A stretch of DNA of 64,000 bases from positions 222,044,532 to 222,108,531 of the forward strand of contig CM069432.1 of NCBI GenBank assembly GCA_035610365.1, given 5' to 3'. The first letter of the stretch is position 1, and each line of letters opens with the position of its first letter. Shown piece by piece: positions 1 to 13,300 of the stretch. Position numbers and translations under genes: made by a program. A model generated the notes under the pieces. That model was not told the origin of the DNA, made no database searches, and worked only from the letters and a program-made list of their open reading frames with translations. The DNA comes from Aquatica leii. Taxonomy: Eukaryota > Arthropoda > Insecta > Coleoptera > Lampyridae.

Positions 1-874
1 AACAATTATTTTTAAATTAGACATTTAGTTACTGTAATAACATTGTTCTTAGTTCTTAAATTAATGAATCGTCATTGATTAAAAACGCTGGAAAAGCATT
101 TAGGTTTTTCAAACTTCATTAAAGTGCAATGAAGTGAACTAATCTTGCAAAATATTTTCTTGTTTATGCAACTTGCACAAAGATAGAGTTTTAAAACTTT
201 TAATAAAACTTTTAAACGGCGCTGAAACAAAAACAAGTTCTTAGCGTATTTACATAACTTAAGTTTTTCGATTAAATTGCAATAAAGTGTTTAGCTCTAA
301 GACATTTTTTAATTTTATCTGAACAATTTTAAGTTTAATGCGTTTTTGTAAATAAAACAAAAGAAATTTAAATTTAAAAAAATGTAATAGTCGATTCAAT
401 TAATTTTACAGTTAATTACGTTTATTTTCTGTTGCTATTTTTAAAACTTAACTTTGTTTGTTATATACTATACGTATAACAGCATCGATGCTTTTTAAGC
501 AGGTCGAGGTTACTAACATATTTTTGTCAGTTATGTGAGACCTAGATTATCGTCGTATTCTGTAACCAAAAGCTTCAAGATAATATTATAGAATGTAATG
601 AATTTGAAGTAGTTCAATTCCATGCATAATGTATTGATTTTCGGGCTATATACAAAATAGCTTTTCATTAAATATTTTTTTAAATATTTGATTTTTTTAA
701 AAACATTAAAAAATAACTTAAAATATATTTAATAATAAAATTAAGCCGGTAAATTTAAATATTCTCATTAACATAAATGCAAAAACGTATTATTTTAATC
801 TATACATGTTTTTTTTTATTAAAGTTGGTGTTGTTTTACTTAATTTTCTTAACACTGATTTAACTAAAAGTACA
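1..874. other. AT-rich non-coding DNA
   Basis: I see no coding signal, RNA gene or clear repeat structure here. The sequence is AT-rich with frequent stops in all frames. Confidence 0.5.
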
Positions 875-1484
875 TATACAGGGAGTAACTGATATAACGC
901 ATAATCTCTTAATAGGGGGTAGCTACGATGATTTCGAATACATTTGCTTTATAATCATGTGGTCTACCATCAAAATTTTTTCGTAAAATTTTCAGTAAAA
1001 TAATAAGCAAGTAAGTATTAAGTACGGACCTGTTTCGTTTTATGATTAATAGAATAGAACATGATTTAAAAAAATGCAATCTTAGAAAATGGTGACTACT
1101 GAAACAAAAATTAGTGTCAAGGCTATTTGTACTAATAAATTCTTTATCTTTAAACTACTATTATGCAAATGTCCTTAATCGTTATTAAAATTACATTGTC
1201 TACATCAGGTATTATTGTTCTGTGTTTTTGTGTGACTGTACCGTTAGCAAAATAACCATTATCACTTTCTGATACAGTTGGCACGTGCAGTTTACTATTA
1301 AAGTATCTTGACTTGTGTCGCACGCTGTATGTATTCGGGTTCAACCAGGGACGTAAAAATCAACATTACATTTTCTCAAAAACTATCAGGAAGAGACCAT
1401 ATGTTTATAATAGAAATATGTTTGAAATCATTACAGCTATCCCGTATTAAAAGATTATGCAATATATTAGTTACACCCTGTATA
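875..1484. mobile_element. Foldback MITE with long terminal inverted repeats
   Basis: The left end begins TATACAGGGAGTAAC and the right end finishes as the reverse complement of TATACAGGGTGTAAC, and similarity between the inverted arms continues inward for roughly 115 bp (about 875-1000 against about 1370-1484) with scattered mismatches. The ACAGGGTGT start flanked by TA is a form often seen in insect non-autonomous DNA transposons; a TA target duplication would fit but cannot be separated from the inverted repeat. The centre has no transposase and short frames across it are chance. About 610 bp in all. Superfamily not determined. Confidence 0.7.
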
Positions 1485-1621
1485 AATTTAGTTTTGAGAT
1501 GACACTATCTATTTGTTTTTGTAACTTTTAGTTTTAACAAATCAGTATAAATGCACAAATACGATAAAAAATAAATTTATAAGAAATGATGAAGGAATGT
1601 CTACATATTTTTTTAGGGTTA

Positions 1622-2174
1622 TGTTGTCATAAAACCACTTTGTAAAGATATGTATATGTTTGTATTAACCTCTTAGCATGCAATAATTTTTAGAAATTTT
1701 CTTCCTCGAGTTAATAAGATATAACCGAAATATAGCAAACTGAACTTATGTTGTCATGTCGATTAACCCCAATATTTGTAGGCTTTGATATTGCTTTCCC
1801 ATTTAGTAAATCAGTAAAAATTATTATTTTTAACGTATCTCAGTTTTCCTTCAAGATATGGAATTTTTTTCTAAAAAAAATCGTTGCAGGTAGGATTTGA
1901 ACCTAGATTATATTTGTGAATTAATTTTAAATTATAAAAACTATAAATAAAATATACGAATACACCCAATTACGGTTTCTTTATCAGACTTATCTTTTGA
2001 TAAAATATGAAAATCTACACCAAATTTCAAGTTACTAGGACGTTATCGTGGGTACACAAACACACACACAGACACCCAATTTTTTTCTGATGCAGGAGAT
2101 CTTGAAACGTAAAATTGTGCAAACAAATTTTGTAAAAAAATTGCGATTGCTATACTTTCCTTATAGGGAAGTAA
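1622..2174 (-). repeat. Dispersed SINE-like repeat, copy 1
   Basis: This stretch matches 42536-43047 in the same orientation over its whole length with substitutions and small indels. Shared landmarks are the start GTTGTCATAAAACCACTTTG, the block GATATAACCGAAATAT, the block CTTTGATATTGCTTTCCC, a CA-rich tract and the end around TATAGGGAAGTAAA. On the minus strand both copies carry a tRNA-like segment; here it contains GGTTCAAATCC, which fits a pol III B box. I therefore suggest a tRNA-derived SINE or a LINE 3' tail. No clear A box was found, so polarity and class are tentative. Copy 1 keeps the B box better than copy 2. Confidence 0.6.
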
Positions 2175-2884
2175 ATTATGAATTAAAATATTGTTAACAT
2201 TCAGTTTTATTTTTTTTAAATAAATAGTAAATGCATTAAATAAATTTAAAACTGCTAATATGTTAAACCATTTTAGATTAAAAACATTTATAAGGTACAT
2301 TTTCAATATTGTACGTATACAGTCTATAATTGTTTATTATTGTGAATAAATCAAAAAAGTATATTCTATGTACTAAAGATATTGATTCTATTGTTATAAA
2401 TTAGAATTGTGTTTTATGATGTGCACAATGTAATTTGATCTTGTGGGCCAGTAAACTGTCATCTTCGGCAACTAGAATACGAACAACGTATTAAGTGCAT
2501 TTACATAATCTTTTTGTCACGTCTAGCGTCATTATTTTGACGTTTATGATATCAGCAATTACTGTAACTGATAGTAAAGTAACATAGCCTTTTTACTGCG
2601 TGAAGAATCGGTTGCTCAAAAATTTTCTTTCAGATTTGTATAATCTAAGATAATTTTAAAGTTTTAAAACAATTATTCTAAAATGTCTAGTGTAAAAAAA
2701 GATAATAATATATAACAAACATATTGTTACTTACTTTGTTACCTGAATTCTAAAAAGATCTAACGAGTGAAATCTGTTACTATTTTTTCCACAATATTAA
2801 ATATTGACCTACAAGTTCATCAAAATGATAATTTTCTAGTAACTACAAATGTTTGAATTTACGAGTAAGCGTAGCTCACAAGTG

Positions 2885-3250
2885 GATCAAAATTACACGA
2901 ATTTCCGTTAGAAGCAGAGTCAAGTTTATTACCTAAAAAGTTCAAAGAAAAATACGAGGAAACTTACGATCAGTTCTGTAGATCTTTAAGAAATGAAAAA
3001 ACTGTGCAAGCATCAAATGAAATTATTCTATTTGCGCACTTTCTTAAATAAAGTTTGTTTTATTTATAAAATTTATTAGGACTAATTTCTAATCATTCTT
3101 AAATAACTTTTAAAGTTTTAACATTATGGTCAGTACACTTGACGCTGAAAAGTACTTTACAACTAAATGAAAATGTAGATATCAGTGCACATAAAAAAAT
3201 CTTTGTTTATCTAATACGTCAAAATAACGGTTATATGGCAAAAAAATAAA
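2885..3250 (+). pseudogene. Crypton tyrosine recombinase, N-terminal core-binding half
   Basis: Two consecutive frames resemble the N-terminal, SAM-like DNA-binding part of insect Crypton recombinases. 2899-3051 reads a helix-rich segment with SLLPKKFKEKYEETYDQF and ends in a stop. After a non-matching gap, 3124-3249 reads LWSVHLTLKSTLQLNENVDI followed by a segment ending QNNGYMAKK, the typical region before the catalytic domain. In the family this half grips the DNA while the C-terminal half carries the Arg-His-Arg-Tyr active site, which is absent here. The stop, frame change and missing catalytic half make it dead. A C-terminal Crypton half lies at 47.4-47.8 kb. Confidence 0.6.
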
Positions 3251-3259
3251 AATACATTA

Positions 3260-4555
3260 ATTTGAAGTAAAACTTAACATAAATGAACTAGATTAAAAAT
3301 ATTAAGTATTTACAAAATTTTGCGTTTGCAATCAGTAAATAATGGAAAGTAACTTATTTTCTTCTAATAGTTATTAATAATGTGGTTCTATTTAACCTTC
3401 TGGAAAGAACTTGATTGTAGTTATTTTACAGCTTGCCAAAGCCTAAAGTGTTTACAATATCGTTTTTCCGACAAATACGATGTGGGTATGTAAATGTATT
3501 TCTTAGAAACAGAATAACATGTGGATGTGACTTACAAAACAAATTAAGTAAATTTGGAAATGTTTAAAGATAATTGTAATTAATGGAAGTTATTTTTAAA
3601 AATGCAGCAAACTAAGAAGGTAATATGAAAATAGCAGTTGAAGAATTAGTGGTTCTACAATTTTTTTGAAATAAAACTGCTTTAATTTATTTATATTAAA
3701 CATCAAAGTTAAATGCAAAATAAAGTTAATTACCCTTAATGGATCAAATAACCTGCAACAATTTTTACTGCAAAATTAGTTTAAACAAAAAAAAATATTG
3801 TCGTGGAAAATTTTTAACAAAATAAATGTATTGTAGCTTACGAATATTAATGACTAATATCATTTTAGGTACAAAACAACGTAGAAACTTACACTAAAAG
3901 GTTAGAGTGCAGTAGTCCTTAACTCCAAACGACATGAAAAATTTGTACACAATAATACAAATTTTGTTATTTACAAAAATAATATAGAAGGACACAAAAA
4001 GTTACTTACTATTCTAACGTAAGTGCCCAGCGAAGTTTTTACTTTTAGTATTCTGGTTTTCCCGTATTGTCATTAGCGGTTTCAGGATACTCACACGCTA
4101 TTCCAATAATGTGGAAATAGTTCCTATGATGACGTCACGCTACATTGATTGAAGATATCCAAACTTTTGCTAAATTAATACATTCTAACCGTATTGGCCC
4201 ACTTACCGAAATCACATAATTAATTTCGGGGGAACTTGGCGCAATTGCTTTTTCATTACTCGTATAAACCGAATGAAAATTGTTTGTGATAACAATGTAC
4301 GTACATGTTTGTTTTATTTAAGCAAAGTTTAGGAAACTCTGGGAAGGTGTTGCTAGCTAGTTGCATTATTTGAAGGAAAACTAAATTGTAAGTATATATC
4401 CTACTTTAATTTTTTTATCTACGTTGTCAGTCGGTTGCACACACGACTGTACGTACATATCAGGTTGTTGTCACAATTTACTATAAAACTTTAACAATTA
4501 TTGTCTGTGATATCGACCTACGGTCTAGCGTTCGATCGCACCTATGTACATATAT
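3260..4555. other. AT-rich non-coding DNA
   Basis: No gene seen. The stretch around 4020-4280 has somewhat more G+C but stops in all frames. Confidence 0.45.
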
Positions 4556-4559
4556 TTAC

Positions 4560-4720
4560 CTCGTTTCTTTTTTTGAACCTCATTTTCTGTGATAAAATAA
4601 ATATACTCGTTGTTACAAACTGTGTTTTGTCATTTGCTCTCTTTGAGTTTTGGATAGATTTAAACTGTATTTTTCACTTAATTTTCTACCGTTTGGCGCC
4701 TTTTTTAATTGCTTTATAAT
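4560..4720 (+). repeat. Possible old LTR-edge repeat, copy A
   Basis: A weak match exists to 11275-11430. Both have AATAAATATACT, then a GTTGTTA-like and a GTGTTNTGTC-like block, and about 95-100 bp later TTTGGCGC followed by a T run. The spacing is parallel in both copies. TTGGCGCC next to an LTR edge could be a retroelement primer-binding site, but no opposite edge or TG/CA ends were found. A leucine/phenylalanine-rich frame across it is probably a by-product of T-rich DNA. Confidence 0.3.
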
Positions 4721-7700
4721 AAGCACATCGAAACCTACGATACAATCACCGAATAAAATTGAGTTAGTCGTTAGCAATTAAGTTGCGAGAAAATCCTCGT
4801 AACCAAGTATAAGCTACGGAACTAAGCAAAATATTTAACAAGATAGCAACACTCTGCAATGAAATTGTTTTTATATGGTTATGATGTAATACAAAGTAAA
4901 AATATACATAAATATTTATAAAAACTGCATAAGTAATAACGTACAGGTAACAGACATGTTACAAAAAAACATCTTGCGGCTATCAATAAATGCCAAAAGA
5001 TAATTGGTTTCTTCTAATTTGTCATCCTGTTAATTAATATTAATAAATACTGATTTCTTTAAGTTAATTTAAATATGTTATTGCAAAATTGAGTAATTTT
5101 GTTATTTGACTGATCCAATTGTTTAATCTGTCAAACATGCCAACTTTGGTATTAATCGTAAAGTTTCTAAACAACCGATTAAAAATCTTTATAATCGTAA
5201 CTTCTTTATAACAATGCACAAGCAAGAATCGGATAAATTGCTGTTGACGTTTTTTTCTTATCAAAAGAAAACTGGTAGTAAAGTTGCAAATTAAGTGTTT
5301 TCATTTATTCTACTTATTTTAAATTTAGTTTTTCTAGAATATAATACAGGTTACCACAAAACGTAAAATATATAATTTACAATCCAAAGTCCTTTTACTC
5401 TATAGGTACCGTCAAAAACTAATGCAATAGCACCCAACCGGCGCTAAATAAATTTGTTTTCAAACTTTATAAGGTGCACGAAATATTTGTACAAGTCTCT
5501 TAAATTATGCTTTCATAATTTATTATCCTGTACGGTAATGACTTTGACCTATAGGAAAATGACTTTGACCTGTATAAAAATATTAAATTAATTAATCGCA
5601 GGAAAAAGTTTTTCCGTTTACATTCAATTTGTCTTTAACTTATTTATGCTAAATTGAAGGATTTCCAAATCACTACTAGCATTTGTGCTATTAACTTCTA
5701 CACTTCTTTACTTAAAAATTAACTGTTTCTATCGTTTTATTGTCGTTATTTAAAACTTATAAATAACATTGTTGTATAAGATGTATGATTTATTGCCAAA
5801 ACTTTTTTTATTAGCTAATTTATAATATAACTGAAATATGTAGTTTAATTTATATTAAATTAATAAACAATGCATATTTTTATAGTATATTTATGTTTAT
5901 TAGCATACTTATTAATTATTTATATATTTTAAAATAAAAAATGTTAACTATTTACTTATATAACTTTTTATTATAAGCTTATATTAAACGTTGTAATTAA
6001 TTAATTAATTTTAATTATTATTATTTTATTCCTTAATCGGCTAAAACAAAGAAAGCTTCTGAGAAAATGCAATCTCCAAAATCAACTCAAAGATACGACG
6101 CAGAATTTTTACAAATTAACAATAATCTCGATAATTAACAATAATTAAAATTAATGATGTTAGAGCTATTGTAACTTAAAAAAAATGAGTCATACAGTAT
6201 TTAAATTTTATTTGTTATTTACTTAATTGTTTTAAGAACATCTTTTAAATAATATAAATAATAAAATATTTTATAAATATTTTTAGAAAACTTTTTTTTT
6301 AAATAAAATTTTAGTATAAAAGATTAACAAATATAAATAAAAAAATGTTGATTTATAAAACATCTAATTATAATTTATACTTATACTTTAAAAACAACAC
6401 TTGAAGTATTAAAAAAACTGTTAAGAAAATTTATTAAACGTTAATTACAACTGTTATTTAAGTAATTTAATAAGCGTTTTGTTTGTATAAAAAATTATAA
6501 TAATTTTGTATATCAAACTTAACAAAAAATTAAATAGTAAATATACTTAAAATTTTAAACAAGCTGTTTTTTAATAATTTTCGTTGCAGTTCCAAAAAAT
6601 CTACTAAATATTAGGCTTTTTTTAAATACAAAACTATACATTTTGACAGTAATAAAAGTTTTTAGACATATTTGTTTACACAATTTCTAATGCATAACTG
6701 TGAACATATAAGTTAATAATAAAGGAATAAAATTGTTTAAAGATTTATTGTAGTAAATTATTTTCACAATATAAACTTACAGTAACATTTAATGTTTGAA
6801 AATAAACTTGTTTTATTTTAAATTAGTTAGTAAATTTTATAATTATTTATATAGGTACATTATTTAAATTTTTTTAATTAGAATGTAACAGGGATTGTCA
6901 GAAAATAATATTTCAATAATTTGAAACTTACAGTTTATCTTAAATGTCCTAAACTATTATTAGAATTTCAAATTAGGTATAAATCTAATCGATAACGTGT
7001 AGTTGCGCTATTAAGGTAATAGTTTAATGTAAATTCAGTAAAAGCAAATGTTGCATAGTGAAGAACTTTATAATCATTTAACAAATAATACTTTTATTAA
7101 AATTACTAAATGACGGCTGGTTTACAAACCAAATCTTTATTAATAAAATATGTAATTATTGCAATAGAATTCACCAAATTTAATATTTATGTTATAAACG
7201 TGAACATAAACTTTAATTAAAAAATATAAATTTTAATAAAAAAAATAGTATCTATTAATAAAAAAAAATCTTCTTTAAACAGACTTGATTTTTTTATACC
7301 ATACTTATGTATACTTTAGTAATAAATTACAATAAAACAATGAAATATTAGAATAGTAAATTGCTTTTAGTACATTGTTAAATCTAAAAAAAAGATTGTT
7401 TTCTACGTTGCTACTTGATGCATGTTTATTTTATTTGATTTAGTTAAACTATACATACGTGTTGCCATTTCAATCTAAAATCAAATTATTAAAATAGTTC
7501 TACTGTTATAAACAATTTTACCAATAAACTTTTTTTAAATGTTTTTCTAAATAAATGCAATTAAAATTTTTTGTATTTAATTAATTAGATTTATATTTTA
7601 TGTTATCAATTTACTAGAAATTGTACTGTGTTCAAACAATTTTTATAACAGTATGTATTGTACATTATTATTGTTTTAACAATATTTAGCTTAATTTTTT

Positions 7701-8335
7701 ATCTGGATCAGTTTTTTTAATCTTTAAAATTTTATAACTCTAATAATGGCTTTTATCCGACAAAGCTCGTTATATGACTCGTTACACTGGTAATAACTAT
7801 TTTAGTGCCCCATTCAGCTCTACTACGGTTATGCTGATGCTTATCAATGTAACTTCACATTAAAATAGCTTCAACAGCGATTGAATCAAACTAAATATTA
7901 AATAATACATTATTATTTATCAAATGTTGAATAAAATATAGTTTTTAAATGTTATTATAATGAAAAAATATATATTTATAAAAACAAAAAAAATATGATT
8001 ACATTTTAATTAGTATTATTATAGTTCATACTTACACTAATTTTTGTTTGATACATAATGTAAAATTGTTTATCAAACAATTTGTTGTTATTACTTTTAT
8101 GTACAATGATTTACTTTGAAAAACAATTGTCAGTCGCATTTTGAAGGTTATAAATGCAAAAAATTAAAATATTCGAAAAGTTTAAATACAACAATATCTT
8201 CAACCAAGTGTGACTCATATAAAAAAATTAATTGTAAAAAAAATAAAAATTATATAAGTGTCCCAAAAGTAATATATGTATATAAATAATAAAATAAAAA
8301 AGCGGTATCGTGAGACAGCACGGTTCTTGGAAGTC
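4721..8335. other. Long AT-rich gene-free region
   Basis: More than 3.5 kb of very AT-rich sequence, especially 5760-7700, where runs of TTTA, TAAT and poly-T dominate. I found no coding signal or tRNA. The only small structure noticed is a short tandem pair at 5537-5571. Confidence 0.5.
5537..5571 (+). repeat. Two tandem copies of a TGACTTTGACCT motif
   Basis: AATGACTTTGACCT occurs twice, separated by seven bases (about a 20-bp period). TTTGACCT resembles a nuclear-receptor half site, but with no gene nearby a regulatory role is unsupported. Confidence 0.3.
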
Positions 8336-8339
8336 TAAT

Positions 8340-8790
8340 CACTATAAAGCGTTATACAAAAACAGCGTTTTGTATTTTTTGTATTACAAAAATAATGAAT
8401 CTGCAACTTCAGTACAACAAAAATTTTAAAACCACTATCACGTACATGACTAAAGGAAACTTCAAATGCTAAAATAATTAAAACTTGGGTGTAGACATTT
8501 GAAGAGACTGGTTCCAGTTTGAATAAACCACGGACAAAGCAACCAAGGTCATCCCAAAATTAATGAAACAGTGGAGAACGTTCGTAAAAGAGCAATTGTG
8601 GTAATTGTGACTAAAATCTCTTTATGTAAAGATTTTTAATTGCACTTTTAGGAGATACAGTTAAAGCAGGAATTAAAGCCTTTGGATATTGCCCAGAAGA
8701 TCAATTTAGTAAATAAAATGTTCATACGCTTTACATCGTTTAACAACATTTTGTTTTCGGACGAGGCACATTAGTTAAATGAATTAATTA
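8340..8790 (+). pseudogene. IS630/mariner-like transposase, N-terminal and first catalytic block
   Basis: Pieces of one transposase appear in the right order but in shifting frames. YYKNNESATSVQQKF (about 8371-8415) is the first helix-turn-helix. A block near 8482-8560 with FEETGSSLNKPRTKQPRSS is the linker between the two DNA-binding domains. QELKPLDIAQKIN near 8661-8705 precedes the catalytic core. FNNILFSDEAH at about 8738-8770 carries the first catalytic aspartate. The rest is lost; an ATTAATTAA simple repeat starts immediately after. The family cuts and pastes DNA at TA sites in the nucleus. Several stops and frameshifts make this copy inactive. Confidence 0.7.
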
Positions 8791-8883
8791 AAACAAATTA
8801 ATTAATAATAATTAATTAATTAAGACTAATTAATTAAAATAAATTAATTAAAATTAATTAATTAAAACTAATTAATTAAAATT
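8780..8883. repeat. ATTAATTAA simple repeat
   Basis: Imperfect repetition of TTAATTAA separated by short A-rich spacers. It abuts the end of the transposase relic. Confidence 0.85.
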
Positions 8884-9785
8884 ACATTGAAGAAAAATTA
8901 TATAACAAGAAATACACAATACACTGTTTTTGAATAAACGTTATAAGTTTTAAATTATATTTTTTTAACTAAAATTATTTATGAGACATTTCTTATTTAT
9001 TTTAAATTATCTAAATAATTTAAGAACTGTGCTAGATTTTTTCGTACACTATAGGTTAAAAAAATGCATAACACTTTTATAAAGTTAACATACATTTAGT
9101 AATAACAAAATTAGTTACCTTTGGTTAAGCAACCAACAATACAGTAATTTTTTCTGTCTCGTTTTCAAAAAACTTTGTAGGTTTTGCAATCTTGAAAATT
9201 ACGTTAAAGCATTTAAAAAATAATTATTTGAAGTACTCGTGACGTAGTATAGCTCAGAAGGGATAAGTAAATAATGTATTAATAGTTCTAATTTTTTTTA
9301 TTATCATAGACTATATGTTTAAACAAGATAATAATAAGCTAGCTGTTTTAAAGTTTAAGTTATTATCAGTAATGAATAATTCATTTTTTTAAATATGATC
9401 TTGTCATTTATTAGAAGTTGCAACGGTTTAATTTTATTGCTATAAATTATTATTATTTTATGATTGACTATTTTAATCGTATTTTTTTTATAAATTATGA
9501 TAAAAGTATGGTAATGGTATGTAAAGCTCAAGAACAAACTTTTTAAAAAACAGTCTTTTTATAGAATTTCATTTCAAGATTGTAGCGAAAGAAACGCAAA
9601 TACAAACTAAGTTAAAAATTTCACTTGTTGCTATAAAGAAAATAAGTTCCGATTGTTCCACGCCCACTAGCGTCAAAGGATTAAATGATCGTGGCTTACA
9701 TACCAGGATTTCCGTTCTAAAACCAAAATTATAAATAGCACAAGCCTAAACTAGCCTTGATTTTTGTTTAATAAATGATAATTGT
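8884..9785. other. AT-rich non-coding DNA between two transposase relics
   Basis: No convincing coding sequence. A short less AT-rich patch near 9650-9720 has no recognisable product. Confidence 0.45.
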
Positions 9786-10375
9786 GATTAAAACACAATA
9801 CTTTTAGACGACAAAACATTTTCATCTTTCAAAGAAGCGCAAGTTAGATTTTGGCGACCTGTCAGCACGAAATACAGTGCGCAGTATGTTCCTGGCCAAA
9901 ATCAAAACGGTCGACATACGTGGTGTTACTGGGGTTTAATTTTTTACCAAAAAACAGAAAAACTCATACGGACTCAAAGAATATGTACTGCAGTTGATTA
10001 CGTGGATATCTTAGAAAATGTCTTAATTCTTGTTAATTGTGTTTTCGCCCTAGGAAGATTTGGAGGTAATAACTTTAGTGCAAGATATTGCTAATGTCTA
10101 TGCCGCACAAACTGTTTGAGAATGGTTTAAAGGCAAGGTGATATTAAAATACTAATATAGTCAGTTCTAATTTTAGACCTTAATTCTATTGAGGTCATGT
10201 GATCAAGAATGATTTAAAATTGAATTCAAGGTGGGAATTGATCAATAAGAAGTGAGATATAACTAAACAGTTATGTAACAAAAGTTTAAAAACCGTTCCA
10301 TGAACACAGCTTCTGTCAAGATATGGTTAACTCAGTGTAGCAGCGTTTAATAAATTCTATTAATAACAGTGGATA
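9786..10375 (+). pseudogene. Tc1-like DDE transposase, catalytic domain relic
   Basis: The translation follows a Tc1-type catalytic domain. FSSFKEAQVRFWRPVSTKY starts the domain, a segment with GRHTWCYWG follows, then YVDILENVLI. After a frame change comes QDIANVYAAQTV with EWFKGK, matching the second catalytic block (QDNxPxHxAxxVxxWF), and LDLNSIEVM near 10180-10200 matches the third block (PDLNPIE). The C-terminal tail may run to about 10370. The second catalytic Asp-Asn pair is altered to Asp-Ile. It differs from the transposase at 8.3-8.8 kb, which ends in its own first block, so these are separate insertions. Stops and frameshifts: inactive. Confidence 0.72.
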
Positions 10376-10379
10376 GTAT

Positions 10380-13300
10380 ATTACTAAATATTAAGAAACA
10401 TTTCAATTATTAAAATATGTATATTGTTATTACTATCGTTAACAATCTTATGAATTAAATATTTTTACAACAGCATATACCAAACTGTTTATTATTATCT
10501 GTTATGTTAAAAAACCCTGATATGGTTTCACGCGCTGTATGAATTCTATCCACCCGTAAACGTCATCTACAATCCACATGTGCTTACGCAACATCCATCT
10601 ATGTTTTAAGTATTTTTGAAACATCCACGCTATTAATGTGTAAACGAATTACGATTTCGATGTGTTAGAAGTGAAAGATTAGCTGGGGTCAGAGTGCATT
10701 TCTATTTTACGGTAAGATGTTATATTTTTTATTATTGAAGCAAGTTGGGTAACCGTAGATAGGCAACTAAATCCTAAAACTAGGTGGCACACATGTAATT
10801 TATCAGTTAAACATTCTTTAAAAGTTTGGCGCATTATGTGTATATTAATAACGGGATAAACTATTTGTACAGTTACTTCTGATACAATCGTATATCTATT
10901 TGTTAAACTTTTAGCAATTAGTTAATCGCATGTAAAAAAACCGTAACATCTATTCTATTATTTCATAATTTGTTTTGGCGTCGATCGTGAATTCTAAAAA
11001 CCTGTTATTGCGATTACTTTATGCAGATTTTGTTTTGTAATTATCTGTTAAAATTGTCATTGTTGCGTTTTTCTTCTGACTGCGTAATCACTTTAGATTT
11101 GTATTAATTTAATTATTTTTATTTATATTTATTAAATTATATTCACTAACTTCAACATTAATAACTGATCACCGACGTGTATAAAGTGTTGCTTAATTTA
11201 AGAATTTGCTAATACTAGTATTATTGTACTTTTTTTTTCTTGCAAACAATTAATTATTGTGTAGTTTGTTTCTTGATTATTTTCATTCGTTTTATGTTGT
11301 CATTGCAATAAATATACTTATTGTTAGGATTGTGTTGTCTGATTTATTTACCTTAAATGTTTGTCAGGTGAAAACAAACACTTAGAGTTATATTTCCTCG
11401 TTTTGGCGCTTTTTTAATGAACTTACAATCGGCATATTAAAGACAAATTGAACCTCATTAGTTACTCACCCCATTCTACAAAATTTTAAACTGGCTCTGC
11501 TGTCTTTGTGGTGATTAAGTTTGTGTTTTACCGTAACATTTTTTTTCTTGAAATGTTCTTCCGAATTTGGATGTTTGCGATGAACACTTCACTTTATTGA
11601 CTGCAATCCTAAATAACTCGTTCGATAGTTGTTTATACCTTATCCTTATGTAAAAACTTCTTATGCATCCTGGTGTACCTTTGCCGTATATCTTGCTTTG
11701 TATAATAAATTGTTAAAGTACGTGTCTATTTATATTCTTCATTATATGTCAAAAGTATTAAATCTTGTATATTTTGAGAAATCTTTTATATTTGTTACGT
11801 GATTTTTTTATATTTGCAAGATATCCTTGTATAACCACGTTTGAAAGGTTTTTTTTTTTTTATATTTGTTACGTTAAGTAACAGAACCTTATAGTGCAAG
11901 ATGTAAACATAAATTTGTAAGTAATCTAAAGGTTTAATGTAATTTATTTGCTTCTTATTTTCATTAATGACAACAAACTTGTTTTCTGAAAATATACTGT
12001 TTATAATAATTAAAACTTGTTCTACTTATGCTATATGCAGTTATAAGTAAGATCAGTAACAGAAAAATGTAAATGTAAAAAGCTTATTTCACTTTTGATT
12101 AAAAAATTAAAACAAAAATATTTAATTTAATCATAGGTTTTATAGCGCATTTTCGCAATTATTGTTTTTTTAAATATGTGAGAGATGACAAAAAAAAGAA
12201 AAAATCGAATTATTTAAACATTTATTTTACTTCAATCTTTGGCTAGTACGTCATAAGTAGTTATATAATCGTAACATATAAAACCCGAAAAATTTCTTTG
12301 ATACGACACTGAAAAATGTATGTATTGTAGGCTGCTTTACCCAGTCATTATTTTTGTCGCTAAACGTTTTTTAGAATATATAAAACTTGTAGATAATTGT
12401 TTTCTAATTATTTTGTTAGTAGCAACACCATCAATAAAAAATTTGTTTATTAAGTATTTTTGACATTCAATACAAAATCTTAATAAATGTATAAAGCAAA
12501 GTACTCACCTTTGATTTAGATGTGTTTGTAGTTTATGTATTACAAAAGCCGTATCTAAAACAAAAAAAAAATATATAGTGTTAAATTATTTATCAAAATG
12601 TAAAATGTAACGCTAAATTGGTTAAATTTATACACTGGCTAAAAAATTAGTATTGAAATATTTTTTATTAAATAAACAAATATATAACCGTCTTATTAGA
12701 CTTTCATCAAAACAAGCTGATATAACCTTTTGACATTTACAAAGAGCTAATTATACAAGGCATATGTTGTTTATTTGTACGTTTTATTGTTAAATGTTTT
12801 TACAATTTTTAGTGATTATTATTATATAGTATAAGTGTAAAAACGTTTTTGTTACCTATTGTTATCTATTTTTTTACGCTAGTATCAAAACTGACAAAGT
12901 TGAGGATATTGAATATAATTTAAGAATCAAACAAAATATTCTGAACAATGTAATATGTTTGAAATAAGTTTCGTTTCATTTTTAATTATAAGTAGTTACC
13001 ACAAAGTGCGATTACAAAAAATCGAAACTGTTTGATTTGTGTTGTTTTCCAAACCTAACATTAAAATAATATATTAAATCCAACTCTTGAAATATTGTTA
13101 TTTGAAATGTATGCAGTTATAGTAATATATTTATAAATAAAGATAATATCATTAACATAACATAATTTTCCTTTTTGGATAATTCCCGTGTTGTCATTAT
13201 CACACAAATTTGTTCCACGCTCTGAAGATGTCCACTGCAACGTGTGCCAAAGCTCAGCTTGTGTAACAACAACGCGAGAGTTAACCAAAATAGAAAATTG

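Noticed and set aside
4501-4719. 72-codon frame with a strongly hydrophobic translation, suggesting a membrane protein
   Set aside because: It opens with TTG, consists largely of T-rich codons and overlaps a repeat-like segment. Poly-T DNA gives Phe/Leu-rich translations by default.
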